Source: Actinacidiphila yeochonensis CN732 (GTDB taxonomy: Bacteria; Actinomycetota; Actinomycetes; Streptomycetales; Streptomycetaceae). From it: a stretch of DNA of 64,000 bases. The notes beneath the pieces were generated by a model. The model saw only the letters and a list, made by a program, of their open reading frames with translations, had not been told where the DNA came from and searched no databases. This document shows, one piece after another, positions 1-7,507 of this stretch. Every line of letters starts with the position of its first letter. Positions within the stretch are counted from its first letter, which is position 1. The stretch spans positions 1,240,001 through 1,304,000 of the forward strand of contig NZ_JQNR01000005.1 of assembly GCF_000745345.1 (NCBI RefSeq), in the 5' to 3' direction. The translations under genes and the position numbers were made by a program.

Positions 1-399
1 GATGGTCTCGTCTTCCAGGTCGACCGAGCGCAGCGTGTGCGGCATCACGCGGGCGGCGTCGGCGATGACGAAGGCGTCGCGGGCGTCGGTCTTGGCCTCG
101 CCGGGATACAGGTCGGCGATCCGCCGCATCGTCAGGCCGGGCAGGTAGGCGACCGGGCAGCCCATGTCCCGGGCTACTGCGAGCGGCAGGGCGCCGATGG
201 AGGCGGGCTGGTCGACCACCACCAGCACGGTCCCGTGCTTGGCCTGGAGTTTGCCGAAGACTTCGCGGAGCTTGGGCTCGCTGTTGGGCAGCCGCTTGTC
301 GAACGCCTTCTTCCCGGCCGGGGTGACGGCGGTGGCGTGGTGTTCGCCCTTGCCGACGTCCAGGCCGAGGAAGGCTCCGATGTCGCTGGTGTCGATCAC
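1..399 (-). CDS. IS110-family transposase, N-terminal part
   Basis: The 133 visible codons begin with a GTG at 399 preceded by AGAGGA. The protein opens with FLGLDVGKGEHHATAV, the DEDD (RuvC-like) catalytic start of IS110 transposases, where the Asp of LDVGK is the first acidic residue. It continues through VVVDQPASIGALPLAVA and reaches AKTDARDAFVIADAAR, the conserved block holding a later catalytic Asp. The C-terminal Tnp_20 domain with its serine is outside the window. IS110 recombinases move DNA by site-specific strand exchange guided by an element-encoded RNA. Whether this copy is intact cannot be judged from here. Confidence 0.9.
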   Translation of the reverse strand, partial: MIDTSDIGAFLGLDVGKGEHHATAVTPAGKKAFDKRLPNSEPKLREVFGKLQAKHGTVLVVVDQPASIGALPLAVARDMGCPVAYLPGLTMRRIADLYPGEAKTDARDAFVIADAARVMPHTLRSVDLEDETI

Positions 400-620
400 G
401 TGCGTCCTCTGGTTGGTCCCGCCCGGCCGTCCCACGGCACCGATCGCCACATCCACATTACGAAGAGCCTCCCGACCTGCGGACAAGCCGGTGGTCATGC
501 CCCTAATCAGCGGTCTGTCGATGCCTCCGGGACCGGTGACACCACCCCCCAGGCCATGCATTCAACAGGGGGGAGCAGTCATGCCGGTCCCGGAGGCCGG
601 GAGCCCCGTTGCGGGGCCAC
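400..620 (-). ncRNA. candidate IS110 bridge-RNA region
   Basis: This is the noncoding end of the IS, upstream of the transposase start. In IS110-type elements such as IS621 this region encodes the bridge RNA that pairs with donor and target DNA. It holds a long perfect stem (523-536 with 584-597), two inner pairings (TGAC with GTCA, and a C-run with a G-run) and a second 6-bp hairpin at 603-617. Strand and RNA ends are inferred from the transposase orientation; no promoter was identified. Confidence 0.35.
523..597. repeat. 14-bp perfect inverted repeat within the IS end
   Basis: GCCTCCGGGACCGG at 523-536 is the exact reverse complement of 584-597. The arms are 47 bases apart, and inner segments (TGAC 537-540 with GTCA 578-581; C-run 545-550 with G-run 568-573) can extend the pairing. 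A second hairpin, GCCCCG-TTG-CGGGGC, follows at 603-617. Confidence 0.85.
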
Positions 621-724
621 CAAAAAGGTAATGGGGGTGCGGCGGGGCGCTGAGGGCGAGCCGTGAGCGGCGGGCGCGGCTCGTCACCACACGTGACGGA
701 CCGTCATCAACCCGCTCCCGCAGG

Positions 725-2242
725 TCAGTCGACCTCGACCCAGTCCAGGGTGCGGTCCACGGCCTTCTTCCAGCCGGCGTACCCGCTCGTCCGCTGCTCG
801 TCGTTCCACTGGGGATCCCAGCGCTTCGACTCGTGCCAGTGGGCGCGCAGTTCGTCGGTGTCCCGCCAGAAGCCGGTGGCCAGGCCGGCCGCGTAGGCCG
901 CGCCGAGCGCGGTGGTCTCGGCGACGACGGGACGGCTGACGGGGACGCCGAGGATGTCCGCCTGGGTCTGCATGCACAGGTCGTTGGCGGTCACCCCGCC
1001 GTCCACCTTGAGCACGTCCAGGTGGACGCCGGAGTCCTGCTCCATCGCCTCGACCACGTCGCGGCTCTGGTAGCACATCGACTCCAGCGTGGCCCGGGCC
1101 AGGTGCCCGTCGTTGTGGTAGCGGGCCAGGCCGACGATCGCGCCGCGCGCGTCGGAGCGCCAGTAGGGCGCGAACAGGCCCGAGAAGGCCGGCACGAAGT
1201 AGATGCCGTCGCTGCCCTCGACCGTCCTGGCCAACCGCTCGCTCTCGGACGCGTCGGAGATCACGTGCAGCTGGTCGCGCAGCCACTGCACCGCCGAGCC
1301 GGTGACCGCGATGGAGCCCTCCAGCGCGTAGACGGCCGGGGCGTCGCCGAACTTGTAGGCGACGGTGGTGATCAGGCCGTGCTCGGAGCGCACCGCCTCG
1401 GTGCCGGTGTTCAGCAGCAGGAAGTTGCCCGTGCCGTAGGTGTTCTTGGCCTCGCCCGGCGCGAAGCAGACCTGGCCGACGGTGGCCGCCTGCTGGTCCC
1501 CGAGGACGCCGGCGATCGGCACCTCGTGGCTGGTCGGCCGGGAGGTGCGGGTGCCGCCGTACGCGTTCGCGTCCGAGGACGGGTTGATCTTCGGCAGCAT
1601 GGAGCGGGGGATGCCGAAGATGCCCAGCAGCTCGTCGTCCCAGTCCAGCGTCTCCAGGTCCATCAGCATGGTGCGGCTGGCGTTGGTGACGTCGGTGGCG
1701 TGGATGCCGCCCTTCGGGCCGCCGGTGAGGTTCCACAGCACCCACGAGTCGGTGGTGCCGAAGACCGCGTGGCCCTGCTCGGCCGCCTCGCGGACCCCGT
1801 CGACGTTCTCCAGGATCCACTTGATCTTGCCGCCGGAGAAGTACGTGGCCGGCGGCAGCCCGGCCCGGCGGCGGATCAGGTCGCCGTGGCCGTCGCGCTC
1901 CAGCGCCTTCGCGATGGAGTCGGTGCGGGTGTCCTGCCAGACGATCGCGTTGCCGTACGGGCGCCCGTTGCGCGGGTCCCACACCACTGTGGTCTCGCGC
2001 TGGTTGGTGATCCCGATGGCGGCCAGGTCGGCCGCGGAGATGCCGGCGTTGCGCACCGCCGTCTGGATGACGACGTTGGTCCGCTCCCAGATCTCGGTGG
2101 GGTCGTGCTCCACCCAGCCCGGTCGCGGCAGGTACTGGGTGTGCTCCAACTGGTGCCGGGCCACCTCGTTGCCGTCGTGGTCGAAGATCATGAAGCGGGT
2201 GCTGGTGGTCCCCTGGTCCACTGCTCCGACGAAGTCCGCCAT
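725..2242 (-). CDS. glpK: glycerol kinase
   Basis: This 505-aa cytoplasmic enzyme phosphorylates glycerol to sn-glycerol 3-phosphate using ATP. It has the FGGY-kinase architecture at the usual GlpK length: N-terminal phosphate-binding segment [16 protein letters not shown] (about residues 6-21), the glycerol-site stretch around [12 protein letters not shown], a second domain with [20 protein letters not shown] near residue 400, and a late ALGAAYAAG. The ATG at 2242 is the first plausible start, 57 bases downstream of the glpF stop, so the two genes form one operon. No glpD follows; an IS110 element occupies the DNA beyond the stop. Identity is clear from the whole-length motifs. Confidence 0.97.
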   Translation of the reverse strand: MADFVGAVDQGTTSTRFMIFDHDGNEVARHQLEHTQYLPRPGWVEHDPTEIWERTNVVIQTAVRNAGISAADLAAIGITNQRETTVVWDPRNGRPYGNAIVWQDTRTDSIAKALERDGHGDLIRRRAGLPPATYFSGGKIKWILENVDGVREAAEQGHAVFGTTDSWVLWNLTGGPKGGIHATDVTNASRTMLMDLETLDWDDELLGIFGIPRSMLPKINPSSDANAYGGTRTSRPTSHEVPIAGVLGDQQAATVGQVCFAPGEAKNTYGTGNFLLLNTGTEAVRSEHGLITTVAYKFGDAPAVYALEGSIAVTGSAVQWLRDQLHVISDASESERLARTVEGSDGIYFVPAFSGLFAPYWRSDARGAIVGLARYHNDGHLARATLESMCYQSRDVVEAMEQDSGVHLDVLKVDGGVTANDLCMQTQADILGVPVSRPVVAETTALGAAYAAGLATGFWRDTDELRAHWHESKRWDPQWNDEQRTSGYAGWKKAVDRTLDWVEVD

Positions 2243-2299
2243 GGATCTGCTGCCTCTCGTGGGTCGAAGAACGCGGTCGGCCGGTCTGTCGCGGCTGCC

Positions 2300-3148
2300 T
2301 CAGTCCTCGTCGGGGATGGGGGCTCGTCCTGCGGGCTGGGCCTCGGCGCTCGGCAGCCAGAAGCCGACGAAGAGCTTGTAGATGACGCCGCCGATGAGGC
2401 CGCCGACCAGCGGGCCGACGATCGGCACCCAGAAGTAGAGGTTCCCCCACTGGTCGCGCCAGGCCGTCTTGTAGCCGGTGATGTAACTCGCCAGCCGCGG
2501 GCCGAGGTCACGCGCCGGGTTGATCGCGTAGCCCGCGTCCGCGCCGTACGCCATGCCGATGGCGACGACCACCAGGCCGATGATGAACGGGCCCATGTTC
2601 GCCCGCGGCGGGTTGTTGAGCACGTCGGTGATGGCCAGGATCAGGATCAGCAGGATCGCGGTGCCGATGACCTGGTCGCGGAAGGCGCCCCACTCGTGCA
2701 CGCCGGCCGTGAGCGAGCCGTTGCCGGGCAGGGTGGAGAAGACGGTCTGCGTCTTGATGGTGTGTCCGGGATCGGCGTGCGCCAGGATCTCGGTGTAGTT
2801 CCACCGCACCAGCAGGGCCGCCACGAAGGCGCCCAGGACCTGTGCGATCCAGTAGGGCACGACCTTCTTCCAGGAGAAGCCCTTGAAGGCCGCCAGCGCC
2901 AGGGTGACCGCGGGGTTGAGGTGGGCGCCGCTGAGCCGGGCCGCGAGGTAGACGCCCAGCGTCACGCCCAGCCCCCAGGCCCAGGCGATGCTGTCGTGGC
3001 CGCCCAGCCCGCCCTTGGGGTCGGTCAGCGCGCCGCCGGCGGCCACCTGGGCCACCACCGCGATCCCGAAGAGGAGAAGGATCATGGTGCCGGCGAACTC
3101 CGCGGACAACTCGCCGAGCAATCCCGTCTCGCGTTGACGTTTCGCCAT
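2300..3148 (-). CDS. glpF: glycerol uptake facilitator / aquaglyceroporin
   Basis: This 282-aa MIP-family channel passes glycerol across the cytoplasmic membrane by facilitated diffusion; the downstream kinase traps it. Both half-helix signature loops are present: GAHLNPAVTL in the first half and AINPARDLGPR in the second. The Asp after NPAR is typical of glycerol facilitators rather than water-only aquaporins. Six hydrophobic spans are readable. The ATG at 3148 (MAKRQRETG) is preceded by GCAGG five bases away. An in-frame ATG at 3196 with a more distant GGAG is an alternative that would add 16 residues of poor-looking sequence. It is transcribed with glpK. Confidence 0.93.
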   Translation of the reverse strand: MAKRQRETGLLGELSAEFAGTMILLLFGIAVVAQVAAGGALTDPKGGLGGHDSIAWAWGLGVTLGVYLAARLSGAHLNPAVTLALAAFKGFSWKKVVPYWIAQVLGAFVAALLVRWNYTEILAHADPGHTIKTQTVFSTLPGNGSLTAGVHEWGAFRDQVIGTAILLILILAITDVLNNPPRANMGPFIIGLVVVAIGMAYGADAGYAINPARDLGPRLASYITGYKTAWRDQWGNLYFWVPIVGPLVGGLIGGVIYKLFVGFWLPSAEAQPAGRAPIPDED

Positions 3149-3778
3149 CGATGCCTGCTTCCCGCCGGCCCGCTGAGGCGGCCGGCTGTGGCTCATCACG
3201 CATGTGTGCTCCACTCACGGAAGCACGACAAAAAGGGCGCGGCGCGCACGAGTGGGCCGTCCGGTGGAACTCTCGGAGGTCGACGGCGTGTCATGTGCCC
3301 CGGGCATGTATGAGGCTGCTCCCGAGGGCCGCGCGTACGGTCCGGGGGCGCTTCGGGAGCCGGTTCAAGGGGTGGTTCGGGGACAGGTCGGGGCCGGTTT
3401 CGGGGCCGGGCCGGGAACCGATGGTGCACCGGTGCCGTGTGCGGAACCGGAATGGTGCACCGGTGCCGTGGTGCCGGGTCCACGCGGTCCGTAGCGTGGT
3501 GATCGAGCGGTCATGGGGGGCGAAAACCCGGGGTGGGGCCGCTCGGACGTCCGGGCCGGACGTCCGCGTCACGCGGTCTCGGGGGAGGCCGAGCGGACGT
3601 CCGGTCCGGCCTCGGAACGGCCCGGCGCCGGTGGCCCCGCGCGGGGGAAGGGGCCACCGGCGCGGGCTTTCACGGGAGCGGGCTTTCACGGGAGCGGGCT
3701 TTCACGGGAGCGGGCTTTCACGGGCACGGGCTTTCACGGGCGCGGGCTCTCCGCCGCTCGGAAGTACGGCCCGCGGCG
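3149..3778. other. gene-free region upstream of glpF
   Basis: About 630 bases between glpF and the next minus-strand gene. No convincing gene is present; the open frames here are GC artefacts. It holds three copies of the palindrome CGGACGTCCG (3544-3553, 3557-3566, 3594-3603) and a 16-bp tandem repeat (3662-3749). The glycerol-operon promoter should lie near 3150-3300, but no clear -10/-35 pair was found. Confidence 0.7.
3662..3749. repeat. 16-bp tandem repeat, five copies plus a partial
   Basis: The unit GCGGGCTTTCACGGGA starts at 3662, 3678, 3694, 3710 and 3726 with one or two substitutions in the later copies, and decays in a sixth at 3742. It lies just 3' of the lipoprotein stop at 3779. 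It is noncoding minisatellite-like sequence of unknown role. Confidence 0.9.
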
Positions 3779-4297
3779 TCACATGTCCCGGCAGCCTTCG
3801 GCTTCGAAGGTCGCCATGGGGACGGTCCTCGGCGTGTCGCTCGCGCTGTCGTACCGGACGTCTCCGGGGGTGAGCCGGTCCCGGCCGGCCGGGGTGAAGG
3901 AGACGCTGCCCGCCGACCAGGAGTTGTCCTCGGTCCAGCCGTAGAGGGCGTATCTGGTCCCGGGGGTGAGCCGGCGCGGGGGGACGGTCGCCGGCCAGCC
4001 CGGGGAGGGCGAGTCCAGGGGCCAGGTGGCGAGGCCCGCCGAGAGACGGTGGACCGCGGTCCATGAGCCGGCGTCCGTCTGTCCGCGGGCGTCGTCGCTG
4101 TCCACGGAGAGCGTGGCGCCGTCGACGTGGTGGCCGCAGACCAGCATGACGCCGAGGAGGTGGCCGTCGGCGGAGACGGAGATCCCGGCGACGGCGTCGA
4201 TCGGGACCGTGCACCCGGAGAGCGATGCCATGGCCAGACCTGCCGCGACCAGGCCCGCGAACCACCGGAACACCGGCCGTGGAACGGTCACCCGCAT
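3779..4297 (-). CDS. hypothetical lipoprotein
   Basis: The 172-aa protein starts at ATG 4297, after an AGGGGAC Shine-Dalgarno. A basic, hydrophobic signal peptide ends in the lipobox LSGC, giving lipid-modified Cys29, so the mature protein should be anchored on the outer face of the membrane. The rest is a single small domain with DGHLLGVMLVCGHHVDGATL and TPGTRYALYGWTEDNSWSAG, which reads like a beta-sandwich. I recognise no catalytic motif and name no function. It is monocistronic, divergent from the PucR-like gene. Confidence 0.8.
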   Translation of the reverse strand: MRVTVPRPVFRWFAGLVAAGLAMASLSGCTVPIDAVAGISVSADGHLLGVMLVCGHHVDGATLSVDSDDARGQTDAGSWTAVHRLSAGLATWPLDSPSPGWPATVPPRRLTPGTRYALYGWTEDNSWSAGSVSFTPAGRDRLTPGDVRYDSASDTPRTVPMATFEAEGCRDM

Positions 4298-4717
4298 GTG
4301 TCCCCTGTCCCCGTCCCCGCGACGTCCCTGCCCCGTCCCCGCGACGTCCCCGTCCTCGCGACGTCCACGACGGTAGGGGAGCGGCCGCGCCCTGACGGGC
4401 ACCGCCGCCGCACCGCCGTCCCTCCGTTGCACGGCCGTTGCGGCCCGGTGATCGCGCCCGGCCCCGGAGCGCGGGGCGCGAAGCCTGCCCGGAAGCGCCC
4501 AGGGCCCGCTGTCACCGGACCTCCACATCGGACCTGCCGTGCGAGGGCGGCCCGCACGTACCATCACTGGCGTGTTCCCTTCAGCGGTTCGGTCCCCCAC
4601 CCGTTCCGCCGGCCCCGCGGTGGTGGCGCCGGCTCCGTGCCGCGGCGTGCCCCGGCTCCGCACCGGCGGCGTGACGCCCCCGCCGGCCGGCCCGCGCGGT
4701 ACGGACGGGGCGGGCCC
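4298..4717. other. gene-free divergent promoter region
   Basis: About 420 bases between the divergent lipoprotein and PucR-like genes. A 15-bp block, GTCCCCGCGACGTCC, is repeated at 4313, 4335 and (one mismatch) 4352, directly upstream of the lipoprotein ribosome-binding site. No gene was supported here. Confidence 0.6.
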
Positions 4718-6906
4718 GTGCTGACGGTCCGGCAGGTGGCGGACGACCCCGCCTACGCGGCGGTCCTGCTGGTCGACGGCGGGGCCGCCCGCGAGGTCGG
4801 GCGGCTGCTGGTGCTGCCGGACGCCGCCCCGCCCCCGGAGCGCGCGGCGGGCGCGCTCGTCGTCGTCGGACCGGGCCGCGACCGCCCCGAACTGCTGCCG
4901 CCCGCGCTGGCCGCGGCCGGCGCCGCCGGCCTGGTGCTGGCCGGGGCGGCCCCGCGGCGCCGCTGCCCGCCCGGGTGCGCGGGCCCGCCCGGGAGTACGG
5001 CCTGCCGCTGCTGGCCTCGGAGCGCGACCACAGCGAATGGGAGGCGCTCGCCCCGCGCCTGGCCCGGGCCGGGGAGGAGCCGGCCCAGCGCCACCCGGTC
5101 CGGCACCAGCCGGTCCAGCGCCACCCCGTCCAGGAGTCGCCGGTCCGGCGTCACCCCGTCCAGGAGCCGCCGGTCCAGCACCAGCCTGTCCAGGAGTCGC
5201 CGGTCCAGCACCGCGACGGCCGGCTGGCCGGGCTGCTGGAACGGCTGCCCGCGCCGGGCGGCGACCTCCGCACGGCCGTGGGCCGGCTGACCGCGTTCCT
5301 CGCCGACCAGCTCGACGCCGAGGTGGCCGTCGGCACCGGCGAGGGCGTGCTCGCCGCCGCGCCCGCCACCGCCCGCGCCGCGCTCGCCCCCTTCCTGGCT
5401 CGGCCTTCCCGGACGTCGGCCGCGTCGGAGGCCGCGCCAACGTCCCCGCCGTCGCCCGCGCCGTGGCCAGCGCCAGAGGGCGCCGCCGGTCCGGGCGGCC
5501 CCGTGCGGGGGCCGGACCAGCGCCGCACCCAGGAGGGCCGGTTCGCACGGACCATCCCGCTCACCGGCGACGGCGACGCCGTCCTCGTCGTGGCCACGCA
5601 GGCCCCCGCCCCGCCGCCCGACCGGGGGTTCGCCGACTACACCGCGCGGGCCCTCACCCTCACGCTGTCCGGGCTGCGGGAGCAGCGCGCCCGGCGGGTG
5701 ATGGACGAGACGCTGCGGGAGGTGCGGCTGTCGGCGTTCCAGCTGCTGATGACCGGCAACACCGTCTCCGCCCAGCGGGTGATGGCCGGCCTCGCGCACC
5801 GGCTGCTCGACTGCGAGCGGGCCCGGGTGTTCATCCTCGACTGCGCCCGGGCCGGCCGGGACGCCGTGCTGGCCGAGGCCGAACTCGTCCTCGGCGACCG
5901 GGCCATGGCGGTGCGCTGCCCCGCCTTCCAGCGCCACGTCATCGTGGTCGCCCCCTGCCACCACGGCACCGACCCGGAGGCGCGTCTGCGCGGACTGCTC
6001 GACACCTTCGCCGGACAGCGGGTGCTGCTCGGCGGCAGCCTCGACCACGCGCTGGAGGCCGTCGCCGACGCGTACGGCGAGGCGCTCGACGCGCTGACCC
6101 GTTCCCCGCACAGCCCCGACCGGGCGGTGATGGCCGCCCGCGCCACCGGCGTACTCGACGTGCTGCCGCCCGGCCCCGCCCGGAGCTGGGCCGCCACGCT
6201 GCTGCGGCCGGTGCTGCTGCTGCCGCGCGGCGGCGGCCCGGCACTGGAGACGGCCGCGGCGGCGCTGGAGTTCGAGGCGGCGGCCGCCGCCAAGGTGACC
6301 GGCGTGCACCGCAACACCGTCACCCGCCGCACCCGGCAGGTCTTCGACGCGGTCGGCCTGGACCAGGAGGAGGTGCTGGACCGGGTGGTGCTGTCGCTCG
6401 CCGCCCAGCTGCTGGCCCGGCACGGCACCGCGCCCGCCGAGGACGGCGACCCGGGCCTGCACGCTCTGCTGACCGGGTCCGCCGTCCGCTCCTGGGGCGA
6501 GCGGACGCTGCGCCCGCTGGCCGCCGACCGGCGGGACCTGCTGCGCACCGTGCGGGCGTGGGTGGGGTGCGGCTGCCGGGTCGGCCCGGCAGCCGAGGAG
6601 CTGGGGCTCGCCGCCAAGACCGTCCGCGCCCACATCCGCGCCGCCGAACGGCTGCTCGACCGGGACCTGCTGCCGGGCCTGCCCGAGGACCCGGTGTCGG
6701 GCACCGGCTACCGGCTGGCCAGCATCCGCCCGCTGGCCGTCGCGCTGTACGCCGCGGCCGGGCCGGACGGACGCCGCCCACCGCTGCCGCTGCGGCCCGT
6801 CCCCCGCCCGGCGCCGGGCCCCGGGGCCGCTGCTGCCGCCGCGCCGGGACCCGGAACCGGAACCGGAGGTTCGCGCATATCCGCTGCCGGACCTTCACCT
6901 TCGTAG
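4718..6906 (+). CDS. PucR-like transcriptional regulator (apparent frameshift near 4945-4965)
   Basis: The N-terminal part begins at GTG 4718 in one frame: VLTVRQVADDPAYAAVLLVDGG, then VGRLLVLPDAA and ALVVVGPGRD, the pattern of the PucR N-terminal ligand domain. The matching end of that domain, GPAREYGLPLLASERDHSEW, continues in another frame open from 4975 to 6906 (643 aa). One base appears missing in the GC run around 4945-4965. The C-terminal part carries two helix-turn-helix units: AAAKVTGVHRNTVTRRTRQV near 5.9 kb into the region's second half, and VGPAAEELGLAAKTVRAHI towards the end. A linker of HPVQ/QPVQ/ESPVQ repeats (5085-5215) interrupts the N-terminal region. Members of this family usually control degradation or morphological genes; no target is evident. 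It is either a consensus error or a pseudogene. Confidence 0.75.
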
Positions 6907-6966
6907 GGCACACTCTGCTTTCACGGAATCCGTCACAGGGGCGGGGATTCGGACGGAAGGTCACTC

Positions 6967-7305
6967 ATGCTCATCCTCTTCGGTACGCGGAGCTACGTGT
7001 ACCAGCTGGCGATGCTGACGCTGGTGTGCGGCCGCTGCGGCAACCCGGCCGCCCACGCGCTGCGCAAGCGCGTCACGAAGTTCACGCTGTTCTTCATCCC
7101 GCTCTTCCCGATCAGCACCAAGTTCTCCACGCAGTGCACGTTCTGCGGCGCGCAGAGCCAGGTCGAGAAGGCGCAGGCGGAGTCGCTGCTCGCGCAGATC
7201 GGAGCGGCGGCGCCGGCCCCGCAGCCGCAGGTCGCGGGCCAGCCCGCCGGGCAGGGCCAGCCTGCCGCGGGGCAGGGCCAGGACGCCAACCCGCAGCAGG
7301 GCTGA
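6967..7305 (+). CDS. zinc-ribbon domain protein
   Basis: The 112-aa protein has two CxxC pairs, CGRC (about residue 21) and CTFC (about residue 57), spaced to bind one zinc ion as a zinc ribbon. Between them lies the hydrophobic segment FTLFFIPLFPIST, which may be a short membrane-associated hairpin. The tail after residue 80 is low-complexity Pro/Gln/Ala/Gly. The ATG at 6967 follows GGAAGG with good spacing. Small zinc-ribbon proteins of this layout are common in streptomycetes and have no established function. It lies 60 bases after the PucR-like gene on the same strand, so co-transcription is possible. Confidence 0.85.
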   Translation: MLILFGTRSYVYQLAMLTLVCGRCGNPAAHALRKRVTKFTLFFIPLFPISTKFSTQCTFCGAQSQVEKAQAESLLAQIGAAAPAPQPQVAGQPAGQGQPAAGQGQDANPQQG

Positions 7306-7335
7306 CCGCCCGCGAACCCGGCCCGTCGGACGGTC

Positions 7336-7389
7336 CGCGGACACCCCCGGGCCCGGTCGCAGTGGCGACCGGGCCCGGGGGTGTCCGCG
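7336..7389. terminator. 25-bp perfect hairpin after the zinc-ribbon gene
   Basis: Arms 7336-7360 and 7365-7389 are perfectly complementary over 25 bp around the loop AGTG. There is no T-tract, as is usual for high-GC actinomycete terminators. It lies between convergent genes and could act in both directions. Confidence 0.85.
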
Positions 7390-7432
7390 TTCGGGGGAGG
7401 CACCGCGTGAGGGGAGGCGCGGCGGGCGGCAG

Positions 7433-7466
7433 AGAGCCCCGCACCCCTTTCGGGGCGCGGGGCTCT
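7433..7466 (-). terminator. hairpin after the cell-wall-binding protein gene
   Basis: AGAGCCCCGC (7433-7442) pairs with 7457-7466, with an inner CCCC/GGGG stem around TTTC. It lies 42 bases beyond the stop of the minus-strand gene ending at 7508. Confidence 0.8.
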
Positions 7467-7507
7467 GTGCCGGGCGGCCGGAGGGCCGCCGTCGCCGGGC
7501 GGTGGGG

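Larger units (their letters stand above)
1..620 (-). mobile_element. IS110-family insertion sequence, promoter-proximal end (truncated by window)
   Basis: The N-terminal third of an IS110-type transposase (399 to 1) is preceded by about 220 bases of noncoding DNA with strong dyad symmetry (523-597 and 603-617), as expected for the noncoding end of an IS110 element. IS110 elements lack terminal inverted repeats and usually make no clear target duplication, so the outer boundary near 620 is an estimate. The rest of the element lies beyond base 1. It sits 3' of glpK, between that gene and whatever follows in the glycerol operon. Confidence 0.7.

Noticed and set aside
833-3313. 826-codon open frame on the plus strand across glpK and glpF
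   Set aside because: It is an Arg/Ala/Gly-rich shadow of two clear minus-strand genes and shows no motif or ribosome site.
3151-3944. Short frames with repeated FHGSGLSRERA-type peptides
   Set aside because: They are translations of the 16-bp tandem repeat at 3662-3749.
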